Below, piece after piece: positions 8,452-16,888 of a stretch of DNA of 64,000 nucleotides. A program made the position numbers and the translations under genes. The notes beneath the pieces were generated by a model that was not told the DNA's origin, did no database searches, and was given only the letters and a program-made list of their open reading frames with translations. The stretch is from Pseudomonadota bacterium (GTDB lineage: Bacteria; Myxococcota_A; UBA796; CAJQPC01), in the NCBI GenBank assembly GCA_024228935.1, contig JAAESX010000332.1:40592-104591 (forward strand). Direction: 5' to 3'. The number at the start of each line of letters is the position of its first letter. Positions within the stretch are counted from its first letter, which is position 1.

Positions 8452-11074
8452 ATGAAGCGCAAGGTGGTCCTGCTGGCGACGGTCGGCCTGGTGCTGGCAG
8501 CCGCCGGAGTCCCCAAGGACTGGGGCGAGCCCCCGGCCTTCGAGTGGAAGAGCCGGGGACGGGTCGACACGGGGTCGCGCCTCTGCTTCCCGACCGGACT
8601 GGCCGTCACCGCGGTCGTCGACCGACGCCAGCCCGTGGTCTCCATCACCAGCGTCGTCGACGTCGGGTGGCGCCACGAGACAGCGGAGAACCGAGGCGCC
8701 GCCCACCTGCTCGAGCACCTGTGGTTCTGGTCGGACGCCGGACTCGGCGGCGCCGCGGTCTGGAGCGCCACGACGCCATGGGCGCGATCGCGAACGCCTC
8801 GACCCGCGCGGACGTGACCACCTACGAGACCATCGTGGCCAAGGAGCACCTGGACGCGGCCATGGCGCTCGAGTCGGCGCGCCTGGTCGACCCGCTCTCG
8901 GCGATCGACGCGAACCAGGTGGCTCTCTCCTCGGCCACGGTCGAGTCCGAGCGGGATCAGCGCGGGTTCTCGTGGACGCTCGAGCCGTCGTTCCGAGCGG
9001 GCCTCTTCCCGGCCGGGCACCCGTACGCGGACACGGGGCGCGACATCCAGCTCACCCTCGACGACCTGGCGCGGCTCGCCGACCGCTACAACCACTGCAC
9101 GGCCACCATCACCGTCATCGGGGACATCACCGCCAAGGCCGTCCAAGCCGCGATCGAGGCCGCCATCGACCCCGCCGTGCTCTACCCCCCCCCGCCGACC
9201 AGGTCGAGGGAGCATGTCTCGGTGCACTCGCCCACCGGAGGACGACATCGCCCCACCGCTCGCCGCGAACGAGGACGTGGGCTCGGTCGCCTGAGCGGGG
9301 ACGCGCCACGCGCTCGGCGTCGGCTGGGTGCTCCCCGGCGCGTGGCAGGGCGAGGACGCGCTGCATCGCGCCGCCGCCCAGTCGCTGGAGTTCGAGCTCG
9401 AGGACGCTCGCCTGATGGGCGGGGCGAGATGCGGCGTGTAGCCCCAGCGCCTGTCCAGTGTCCTGGTGTGCCAGGTCCCCATCGGAAAGCGGGAACGCAC
9501 CTCGTCGGCCGTCGCCGACCTGGACCGCGCGGTGGCCCGGCTCCAGACCACCGAGCCCGACGAGCGGACGGCCTGGATCAGCGAAGCCATCCGGTTCGCG
9601 GATCGGTCCTGGGCGCTGTTCGTCTCGGACGGCACCAGCCCCCTGCACGGCTCGGCGGACCCGTTCCTCCGCGCGCACTTCACCGGTCGGTACGACCACC
9701 TGGCCGTGACACTGGGCGAGCTGAAGTCCTTGTCGACCGAATAGGTGCGGACCTTCGCCACGAGCTGGCTGGTCCCGGAGCGAAGGACCGTCGTCCGCCT
9801 GGAGCCCACCGGCTCGGACGAGGTCGTGGTGGACGTGGCCGGCTCGCGGTCCTGGTCGGTCCCCGCCCAGCGCCCCGCCGACGTCGATCCCGCCGTGAAG
9901 AGCCCGGTTCGTCTGGCCCCGGACAGCGTCCTGCGGACCACCCTGTCGACTGGGCTCGACGTGCTCATCGTCGAGCAACCGCGCTCGCTGCTCGGCCTGG
10001 TCCAGCTCCGGTTCCCCAGCGGGACCGAGCCCGAGCCCTGGGCCAACGCGATGGCGCGGCAGATGTCGTACTTCGAGTGGAAGCCCTTCCCATGGGGCAC
10101 GGCGCTGGAGGGAGCCCGCGTCGGCATCGCCTCGACCACCTACTTGGACGGCGACGGGGTCGTCTTCGCGTTCGAGGGCTCGTCCGACAACCTGGACGAG
10201 ATGCTGTTCCTGGCGCGCGCGCGGGTCGACCAGCGTCCGACCCATGCCGCCATGCCGGACTGGGCGACCGACCGGCTCGAGGCCCACATGGAGAACCCGT
10301 GGACCGCGATGATCGGAGTGCTCCTGCCCGACGACCCGCTGGGCCAGCGCGCCACGACGCGCCCGCTGGACCTGAGCGCGCGCTCCAACATCGCGCGCGG
10401 AAAGGAGCTGTTCGCCACCGCGAACGCGACGCCGCTCGTCGTCAGCGCCGAGAAACCCAGCGACGCCCTGGCCCGATTCGAGGGCCGCTTCGCCACCTGG
10501 GAGGAGCGGGCGGACGCCTGACGTGGTCGCCAGCCGGAGCGGGGCCGACGGAGCGTACGCGCCACGAGCTCGACGACGAAGACGCCGAGCTGACCACGGT
10601 GCTGGTCGCTGTCGGCTGCCGGACGACGGCGCCTCGGACCCCGGCTCCCGAGAGATCCTGAGCGAGGTCTGGCGCGAGGCCCTGTGGCCCCGGCTGCACG
10701 GCCTGACCTACACCCCATGGGTCGGCGTCGACAGCCGTCCGGGCGGCGCCTCGGTGCTGTGGGTGCAGGCGCTCACGGACCCCAGCGACGCAGATCAGGC
10801 GGCCGAACGCATCCTGGAGACGCTGGGCGAGCCCGTCGAGGACGCGACGGTCACCCGAGTCGCGGCCGGTCTGGTCCAGCGCACCCCGGCGCAGCTCTTG
10901 ACCAACGCCGACCTGCTGGAGCGCGCGGACCGCCTCGCCCTGGACACGACCTGGGAGGACCGGTGGGCCGAGGGCCTGGCCGCGGGCTCGCCGGACGCCG
11001 TGCGCGCACTCACCGTCCCCTGCGTCGGAAAGGAAGCGGTGGTGTTCGAGCGGCCGGAGCAGATCGCGCCCTGA
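8452..11074 (+). pseudogene. Decayed M16 zinc metallopeptidase gene
   Basis: The gene starts at ATG 8452 behind a Shine-Dalgarno (gggag) and a TACCGT hexamer at 8426-8431, with an intact N-terminal signal sequence (MKRKVVLLATVGLVLAAAG). The M16 zinc motif HLLEH lies at about 8706-8720. The frame then breaks near 8758 and returns near the C9 run at 9185-9193. It is interrupted by in-frame stops at about 9291-9293 (TGA), 9439-9441 (TAG), 9742-9744 (TAG) and 10519-10521 (TGA), then shifts again near 10,520-10,560 and 10,620. Recognisable peptidase-like sequence resumes after each lesion, for example 'GVGWVLPGAWQGEDALHRA' and 'REILSEVWREALWPRLHG'. The original product would have been about 870 residues, like two-domain M16 proteins. 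Intact M16 genes exist at 40.6-43.2 kb. Sequencing errors cannot explain this many lesions easily. Confidence 0.85.
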
Positions 11075-11082
11075 GTTAGCGC

Positions 11083-11637
11083 CTACTCGCACTCCACGGT
11101 GATTCGGAACGGCGCGCCGCCCCCCGCGCTGCCGTCGACCGCCAGCACGAACCGCGTGTCCTTCTCGGCCCAGACCTGGGCCTCCTTCGTGTTCGACGTC
11201 GAGTCCGACGGCTGGCCGTTGCAGTCCAGGATGCCGTGCTCCTCGCCCGTGGGACAGGTGTCCTCGTACGACCAGCGCATCAGCCCGAAGCCCAGGTCGC
11301 CGCAGGGCGCCTCGAGCGTGACGTAGGCCGTCGTGTCGGCCTCGAGCTGAAGCTCGTAGGCGCGCTCCGGCCCGTCGTAGTCGGTGAAGGGGACGAAGCA
11401 GTACGCCGACTCGTACAGGTCGGAGTCCATCACCGTGCTGCCCCCCAGCGTGGTGCCCTCGATGGTCTGGCCGCACGTGATGGTGCCGGTCAGGCAGTCG
11501 GGGCCGGACGGCGCGGTGGTGTCGTACGCGGCATCACAGTCCAGGTCCGACGAGACGGACGTGCCCGTGTCGGTCGTCGTCCCGTCCTTGTCGTTGATCG
11601 TGAAGCCCGTGCAGGCGAACAGGAACAGCAGCGTCAT
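11083..11637 (-). CDS. Small Cys-rich lipoprotein of unknown function
   Basis: This is a 184-residue predicted lipoprotein. The ATG at 11637 gives MTLLFLFAC with Cys at position 9 and no charged residue before it. A TACAAG hexamer sits 6 nt upstream (weaker match to the local leaderless pattern). An Asp/Thr/Gly linker (KDGTTTDTGTS) follows the lipobox. The mature part has about eight Cys spaced through it and a beta-rich C-terminus ending in FRITVECE. That ending resembles the pre-peptidase C-terminal (PPC)-like beta sandwiches seen in secreted myxobacterial proteins, but this is a weak guess. It faces the M16 pseudogene convergently. Confidence 0.6.
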   Translation of the reverse strand: MTLLFLFACTGFTINDKDGTTTDTGTSVSSDLDCDAAYDTTAPSGPDCLTGTITCGQTIEGTTLGGSTVMDSDLYESAYCFVPFTDYDGPERAYELQLEADTTAYVTLEAPCGDLGFGLMRWSYEDTCPTGEEHGILDCNGQPSDSTSNTKEAQVWAEKDTRFVLAVDGSAGGGAPFRITVECE

Positions 11638-11668
11638 GTGGACCTTGTAGCCCCCAGATCGCCCGGCG

Positions 11669-13516
11669 TCAGTACGAGATGACGTCGGCCTCTGGCACGA
11701 GCACCGAACCACCCCGCGGCCCGACGTCGATGGTGACCTCGCCACCAGATCCGACGGTGAACGTGCGATCGGAGCCCTCGGGCCAGACCTCGACCAGCGT
11801 GGTGCCCTGCGGGAACGATGTGGCCATCGGGTAGACGTCGAAGCGCGTCTCCGAGGTCTGGTCGTCGTGGGTGTTCACGACCACCAGGACGCTCGCGTCC
11901 TCCGTGGCCCGCTCGAAGGCGAAGATGCCCGCGTCTTCCTCGTTGTCGACGCGCTCGCTCGCCCAGCGGACCTGGAAGTCGCCACGACGAAGCGGCTCGT
12001 ACGCCTTGCGCAGCGCGATCAGCGACTTCGTGTGCAGGAACAGGTCGCCGTTCTGGTCGTAGCCGGACCACCACAAGGGCTCGCGGTTCGCCGGGTCGTT
12101 GCCGCCCTCGAACGCCTGCTCGGTGCCGTAGTAGACGCAAGGGATGCCGTCCTCGGTGAGCAGGTAGAAGATGGCGCTCTTCAGCGCCGCCGGCGACGGG
12201 TTGTCGTACAGGAACCGCGGGATGTCGTGGTTGTCGATGAAGTTGACCAGGATGTCCCGGGGGGCCTGGCCGGCGCCGTTGGTCTTCGGCACCTGGCCGA
12301 AGTGGTTGTCCCGCTCGGCGTACAGCGCCTCGATGTTGCTGGTGGCCGCGCCGTACTTGAAGACGTCGTCGAACACCTGGAACTTCTGGCTGAAGTTGAA
12401 GACCGAGTCCACGCCCTCGTAGGGCTCGCCGCCGGCGTTGTCGGGGTGGTCACAGCCGACGATCTCGCCGTCGCTGGACTCGTCCGGGTACCAGCCGAGC
12501 TTCTCGCTGCGGGTGTCGCAGGTGTAGCTGCCGATGAGCGCGTCGCTGCCGTCGAAGGCCTCGCCGAACATCAGGAACTTCTCCTTGCCGTTCGCGAGCG
12601 CGTTCTGGCGGATGGCGGGCGCGAACTCCTGCCAGAAGTCGTTCTCGACGTGCTTGAGCGTGTCGATGCGGAAGCCGTCGATGTCGGTCTCGACGATCCA
12701 CCACGTGAAGCTGTCGATCAGCGCCTGCTGCACGTCGGGGTTCAGCGTGTCGAGGTCCTTGAGGCCGCCGGGGAAGTCGCCCTTCTCGACCTGGTGGCGC
12801 ACGCCCCAGTCCGTGACGCGCCCGCGGCGGTTGTAGGCGTTGTCCGAGTAGAACGCGCCCGGGTTGGGCGGCATCCGGTTGATCTCGGGCATGTAGACCC
12901 AGCCGAGCGGCGCCGGGCCGGACTCGCCCAGGCTGGTCCAGGCCTGGATCCCCCGCTCGTCGTAGGCCGGGTCCCACTCCATGATCATCGACAGCGCGTC
13001 GTCCTCGCGGCCGCTGCCGTACTGGGTGGTGTCGGCCTGTCCGTTCCGGTTGATGTCGTAGAAGAACAGCTGGCCGACGTGGTTGGCGACGATGTCCAGG
13101 ATGACCAGGATGCCGTTGTCGTGCAGGACGTCGACCATCTCGCGCATCTTGGCCAGATCGCCGAAGTGCGGGTTCACGCCCATGAAGTCCTGGGTCCAGT
13201 ACCCGTGGTAGCTGGCGACGCCGGCGTCCTCTTCGACGTTGACCACCGCCGGGCTGATCCAGACCGAGGTGATGCCCAGGTCGACCAGGTAGTCGACGTT
13301 GTCGATCACGCCCTGGTAGTCGCCGCCCATGTACCGAGCCATGACGTCCGGGTTGAGGCTGGCGTTGTAGTCGTTGTTCACGTCGCCGTTCGCGAACCGG
13401 TCCACCATGAGCTGGTAGATGACCTCGTCGCGCCAGTCGTCGACGTGCGTCTCGAGCACGGGGGACTCGGCGTAGAGCGTGGGGTCCACGCAGGCGAGGG
13501 TCAGCAGGAGCGTCAT
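11669..13516 (-). CDS. GH13 alpha-amylase family lipoprotein
   Basis: This is a 615-residue secreted glycoside hydrolase acting on alpha-1,4-glucans, anchored by a minimal lipoprotein signal (MTLLLTLAC, Cys9). All four GH13 regions are visible: DIVANH at 141-146, GFRIDTLKH with the nucleophile Asp285, FGEAF with the acid/base Glu319, and FIDNHD at 426-431. The opening DEVIYQLMVDRFANGD is typical of cyclomaltodextrinase, CGTase and alpha-amylase-like enzymes. A C-terminal beta domain (about 520-615) follows. The start overlaps the stop of the glucoamylase gene by 4 nt (ATGA), so the two are co-translated. Together they would break starch or glycogen to glucose at the cell surface. Exact specificity cannot be read from motifs. 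Confidence 0.92.
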   Translation of the reverse strand: MTLLLTLACVDPTLYAESPVLETHVDDWRDEVIYQLMVDRFANGDVNNDYNASLNPDVMARYMGGDYQGVIDNVDYLVDLGITSVWISPAVVNVEEDAGVASYHGYWTQDFMGVNPHFGDLAKMREMVDVLHDNGILVILDIVANHVGQLFFYDINRNGQADTTQYGSGREDDALSMIMEWDPAYDERGIQAWTSLGESGPAPLGWVYMPEINRMPPNPGAFYSDNAYNRRGRVTDWGVRHQVEKGDFPGGLKDLDTLNPDVQQALIDSFTWWIVETDIDGFRIDTLKHVENDFWQEFAPAIRQNALANGKEKFLMFGEAFDGSDALIGSYTCDTRSEKLGWYPDESSDGEIVGCDHPDNAGGEPYEGVDSVFNFSQKFQVFDDVFKYGAATSNIEALYAERDNHFGQVPKTNGAGQAPRDILVNFIDNHDIPRFLYDNPSPAALKSAIFYLLTEDGIPCVYYGTEQAFEGGNDPANREPLWWSGYDQNGDLFLHTKSLIALRKAYEPLRRGDFQVRWASERVDNEEDAGIFAFERATEDASVLVVVNTHDDQTSETRFDVYPMATSFPQGTTLVEVWPEGSDRTFTVGSGGEVTIDVGPRGGSVLVPEADVISY

Positions 13517-15684
13517 CGACGCCTCCGTCGGAGGAAGAGGAGAGGAAGGAGCAGGAGCGCCGCGGCGCTGTCGTCGTTGCAGCCGCACGTCGGGGTCGCG
13601 CCGCCACCGGGGGGCTTCGTGCCGGTGTCCGAGCCCGAGTCCAGGCCGGTGTCACCGTCGCAGACGAGCACCTCGCGTTGGTGCATCTGGAGCACGTACA
13701 GGCCGCTGCCGAAGCCCATCATCGGAGCGGGGCCCGAGTAGTCCGCGGTGCTCGGCTCCAGGAGCTCGGGGATGATGAGGTTGTTCTTCACCGCATGCTC
13801 GGTGATCCAGTCCTCGAGCTCGGCGGCGTCGTCCGGGCGGCAGGCTCGGCGCAGCGACTCGGCGACCCGCAGGTCGATCATGAGCCACTCCTGCTCGTCG
13901 TACAGGTCGCCGTCGTCGTTGCGGGCGAAGCCGGGGCCGCTGGTCACGCCCAGGTCGCGCTCGTACGCGGCCATCGACGGCTCGTAGTAGTCGCCGCGGG
14001 GGTCGAGGACGCCGTTGTTGAACGCGTCGATGGCGGCCAGGTCCATGGCGGGGTCGCCGGCGAGGTGCTCCTCGAGGTTCCCGACGAGGACGCCGTCGTC
14101 GCGGACCAGGTGCTCCTCGATGGCGGCCGCGATGGCGTCGGCCTCGTCCGAGTAGGACTGGGCGCGGGAGTCGCCGACCTGCTCGGCCAGCCACGCGGCC
14201 TCGCGCAGGCCGCGAACGGCCCAGAGCGAGGTGTACGTGAACTGCTTCTGGTGGCCCTCCCAGTGGCGCTCCCAGATGCTGGAGTCGGCGGTGATGAGGC
14301 CGTTCTGCGGGTCGACCAGGCGGACGAGCACGTCGGCCGTCTCGTCGAAGAGCTTGGCCTGGTGCTCTGTCGCGAAGTCGGTGTCGCCGCTGGCGCGGAC
14401 GTACTGCCCGGCGGCCCAGAGATAGAGCCCGAAGTTGTCGAACTCGATGTTGGGCCCGGTCTCCTCGACGTCCGTCCACTCCTGGCCGTTCCCGTAGATC
14501 CGGCAGATGGACAGCGCGTGGTCCATGCCGCCGACGTAGCTGGTCCACTCGCCGGTCTTGTCGTCCTGGATCTGGAACTCCAGGAAGTCGCGCGCCTCGG
14601 TGTGGTGTCCCGCGGCGGTCAGACCACGGATGGCGTAGGCGCCGTCGCGGACCCAGCTGATGTTCCAGATGTGCTGGAAGCCGCCGACGGGGGCCGAGGC
14701 CGGGAGGCTCGCCAGGATCTGGCCGTAGGCGTCCCCTTCCTCGCGCACCTGGCCCATCTTCATGAAGGCGAGCGCCTGGCGGTAGACGTTGCGCTCGTCC
14801 TCGGACAGGTCGGCGGGCTCGGTGCCCGTGTCGTGCCAGGCATCCCACCACGCGAGCTCGGCGTCGATGAGCTGGTCGGGGGTGCGCGAGGCGACGTACT
14901 CGGTGATGCCGTCGGTGGTCCCGAACTGGTCGATGACGCCGACGAACTCGACGGCGCCGGGCTCGATCGAGAGGCTCCACTGGAAGGCGCCGATCTGGTC
15001 GTCGCCCTGGCCGAGGTCGCACGCGTCCAGATCCCAGCCCTCGTTGACCGCGTAGTAGGGGTTGTTCGGCGAGCAGTCCGTGCGGGTCGGGGAGACGAGC
15101 GGCACGAAGTGCATCGTGAGGCCGGAGTACTGGCCCCACATCACGAGCCCCTCGCCCTCGTTCTGGATGGCCTCGTTCTCGTTGGTCGGGTCGCCGACGT
15201 GCCAGTTCTCGAGCTTGAAGGCCTCGACAGCGAGCGTCTCCGAGCCGGTGTTCTCGACGCGCAGGATGTGCACGATTCCGGGCTGCTCGTGCTCCATCGG
15301 GGCGAACACGAACTCGGTGATCATCAGTTCACCGCGAGACCGGTCGATCTCGAGGACGTTGGTCCCGGGGACGATGCGGTAGTCGTTGGCCTCGGTCAGC
15401 CACACCGACTCGTCCTGGGCGCGGACGCCGAAGTACGTGTCGTAGAGCAGGTCGCGCGTCGGCTCGGACTCGGGGCTGTACTGCTGGTACAGATGGTCGC
15501 CGAACGTGTCGAGGACGGCGTTGTCCCCCGATGCGTCGAACACGGCGACGCCGTAGCCGTTCGCGGTGAGGACTTTCGGGTAGCTGAAGTGTGGCTCGGC
15601 GGCTGTGGCGGCGGGCGACAGGGCGAGCGTGGTCAGGGCGAAGAGCATGGCCCAGCATGGACCGGTGAGTCTGAGGGCCGGCAC
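13513..15684 (-). CDS. GH15 glucoamylase-like enzyme with MYXO-CTERM-like tail
   Basis: This is a 723-residue exported enzyme. A signal peptide (cleavage near ATAA-EP, about residues 28-30) is followed by a beta-rich N-terminal domain, then an (alpha/alpha)6-type GH15 domain. Motifs include ISWVRDGAYAIRGL, SSIWERHWEG (candidate general acid Glu) and DEQEWLMIDLR (candidate base). GH15 enzymes release glucose from the non-reducing ends of starch. The C-terminus has a Gly/Thr/Asp linker, CGC, a Leu-rich helix and five Arg (LLLLPLLFLRRRRR), matching the MYXO-CTERM sorting signal used for surface attachment in Myxococcota. GTG 15684 is used as the start; ATG 15648 (MLFALTTLALS) is also possible. 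It heads a two-gene unit with the GH13 gene and diverges from the TetR gene across a perfect palindrome. Confidence 0.85.
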   Translation of the reverse strand: MPALRLTGPCWAMLFALTTLALSPAATAAEPHFSYPKVLTANGYGVAVFDASGDNAVLDTFGDHLYQQYSPESEPTRDLLYDTYFGVRAQDESVWLTEANDYRIVPGTNVLEIDRSRGELMITEFVFAPMEHEQPGIVHILRVENTGSETLAVEAFKLENWHVGDPTNENEAIQNEGEGLVMWGQYSGLTMHFVPLVSPTRTDCSPNNPYYAVNEGWDLDACDLGQGDDQIGAFQWSLSIEPGAVEFVGVIDQFGTTDGITEYVASRTPDQLIDAELAWWDAWHDTGTEPADLSEDERNVYRQALAFMKMGQVREEGDAYGQILASLPASAPVGGFQHIWNISWVRDGAYAIRGLTAAGHHTEARDFLEFQIQDDKTGEWTSYVGGMDHALSICRIYGNGQEWTDVEETGPNIEFDNFGLYLWAAGQYVRASGDTDFATEHQAKLFDETADVLVRLVDPQNGLITADSSIWERHWEGHQKQFTYTSLWAVRGLREAAWLAEQVGDSRAQSYSDEADAIAAAIEEHLVRDDGVLVGNLEEHLAGDPAMDLAAIDAFNNGVLDPRGDYYEPSMAAYERDLGVTSGPGFARNDDGDLYDEQEWLMIDLRVAESLRRACRPDDAAELEDWITEHAVKNNLIIPELLEPSTADYSGPAPMMGFGSGLYVLQMHQREVLVCDGDTGLDSGSDTGTKPPGGGATPTCGCNDDSAAALLLLPLLFLRRRRR

Positions 15685-15713
15685 ACTCGCAGCTCAGCAC
15701 TTGGAAATGGTAC

Positions 15714-15731
15714 CTTGGTCGTACGACCAAG
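15714..15731. promoter_or_regulatory. Perfect 18-bp palindrome, probable TetR operator
   Basis: CTTGGTCGTACGACCAAG is a perfect inverted repeat in the gap between the divergent glucoamylase and TetR-HD genes, 18 bp before the TetR GTG. Size, symmetry and position fit the operator of a TetR-family repressor acting on itself and on the glycosidase unit. Binding is an inference. Confidence 0.75.
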
Positions 15732-15748
15732 TTTTATCGAGAGGTCCC

Positions 15749-16882
15749 GTGGGAAGACGCAGCAACACGGCCGAGCGGCGAGCACAGATCGTCGAGGGCC
15801 TGCTCACCGTCCTGCAGGACGAGGGCTACGAGCGCGCGTCGGTCGCGGAGGTCGCCCGAGCCGCAGGCCTGAAGAGCAGCGGGTTGGTGCACTACCACTT
15901 CGGGTCCAAGGCCGAGATCCTCGGCGAGCTGATGGCGACGCTCCAGGCGCGGCTCGATGACGCGAACGGCACCGACATCGCCGGGTTCATCGACGCGCAC
16001 CTGGCGCTGGGGCCCGACGCCGACCCGCGGGCCGTCACGGCCGCGGTGGTCATCGCGGGCGAGGCGATGGTGGACGCCGAGGTCCGTCGCCGCTTCGAGA
16101 CCGCCCTGCACCGCAGCCAGGACGAGCTGGTGGCGCGGATACGAGCCCGCCGTCAGCTGCCCTTCCCGACCTGCCGACGCATCGCCGCGTCCGTGCTCGC
16201 CGCCATCCAGGGCGCCTGGCTGCTCGGCCGGACCGCGCCGCGGGTCATGCCGGCCGGAGACGCCGCTCGAACCGTCCGTGACCTGGCGCTCGCGCTCGTC
16301 GACGGGGCCTCGATGGAGCTCGAGCTGCCCCCGGTCCTGGTGCACGCGGCCGGCCTCGACGACGACGTGCTCAGCGACCTGCTCACCCGCCACCGTGAGC
16401 CGCACCGCCGCTACCACGACGTCGAGCACCTGCACGAGCTGGCCGAGTGGTTCGTCCGACTGGAGTGGGACCAGCCGAAGCAGATCGCCCAGGCGATGCT
16501 GCTGCACGACGCCGTCTACGAGCCGCTGGCCAAGGACAACGAGGAGCGGAGCGCGCAGCTCGCCCTGGCGGCGGGTTGCTCCCCTCGCGTGGCCGAGCTC
16601 ATCCGCTGGACGGCACGACACGGCGAGGCGCTCGAGGTCGACGCCGATTCCGGGCACTTCCTGGACGCGGACATGGCCATCCTCGCGGCCCGCCCCGCGC
16701 GCTTCGACCGGTACATGGACGAGGTCCACGCCGAGTTCACCGCGTTCGTCCCCGCCGCGCTCTACACAGCCGGGCGCCGCCGGTTCCTCCAGGGTCTGCT
16801 CGAGAGGCCCGTGTTCCTCACCAGGACCTTCTCGGAGTCACTCGAAGGACGCGCTCGGTCCAACCTCGAGCGGAGCCTCTGA
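15749..16882 (+). CDS. TetR-family regulator fused to an HD-superfamily hydrolase
   Basis: This is a 377-residue two-part protein. Residues 1-60 are a TetR DNA-binding domain (helix-turn-helix within YERASVAEVARAAGLKSSG, then LVHYHFGSK). Residues about 60-190 form the usual ligand-binding helices. From about 200 the sequence matches predicted metal-dependent HD phosphohydrolases (COG4339-like): RRYHDVEHLHEL, LLHDAVYE with the HD pair, NEERSA, a TARHGE segment, LDADMAIL, and a C-terminal GRRRFLQGLLERPVF. All putative metal ligands appear intact, so the domain may be active or may sense a nucleotide-like ligand. The GTG at 15749 has a Shine-Dalgarno (gagagg, 4 nt spacing). The adjacent palindrome is the likely operator. 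I know of no named TetR-HD fusion family. Confidence 0.8.
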   Translation: MGRRSNTAERRAQIVEGLLTVLQDEGYERASVAEVARAAGLKSSGLVHYHFGSKAEILGELMATLQARLDDANGTDIAGFIDAHLALGPDADPRAVTAAVVIAGEAMVDAEVRRRFETALHRSQDELVARIRARRQLPFPTCRRIAASVLAAIQGAWLLGRTAPRVMPAGDAARTVRDLALALVDGASMELELPPVLVHAAGLDDDVLSDLLTRHREPHRRYHDVEHLHELAEWFVRLEWDQPKQIAQAMLLHDAVYEPLAKDNEERSAQLALAAGCSPRVAELIRWTARHGEALEVDADSGHFLDADMAILAARPARFDRYMDEVHAEFTAFVPAALYTAGRRRFLQGLLERPVFLTRTFSESLEGRARSNLERSL

Positions 16883-16888
16883 GCGGCG

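Noticed and set aside
5521..8718. A long minus-strand open frame opposite the kinase
   Set aside because: A GC-driven shadow: no start signal, Gln/Arg/Val-rich, and it overlaps a protein with complete kinase, Walker and pentapeptide motifs.
9439..9744. Two in-frame TAG codons that might mean amber recoding in the M16 gene
   Set aside because: TGA stops and frameshifts also occur in the same gene, and other genes end normally with TAG. Decay is the simpler reading.
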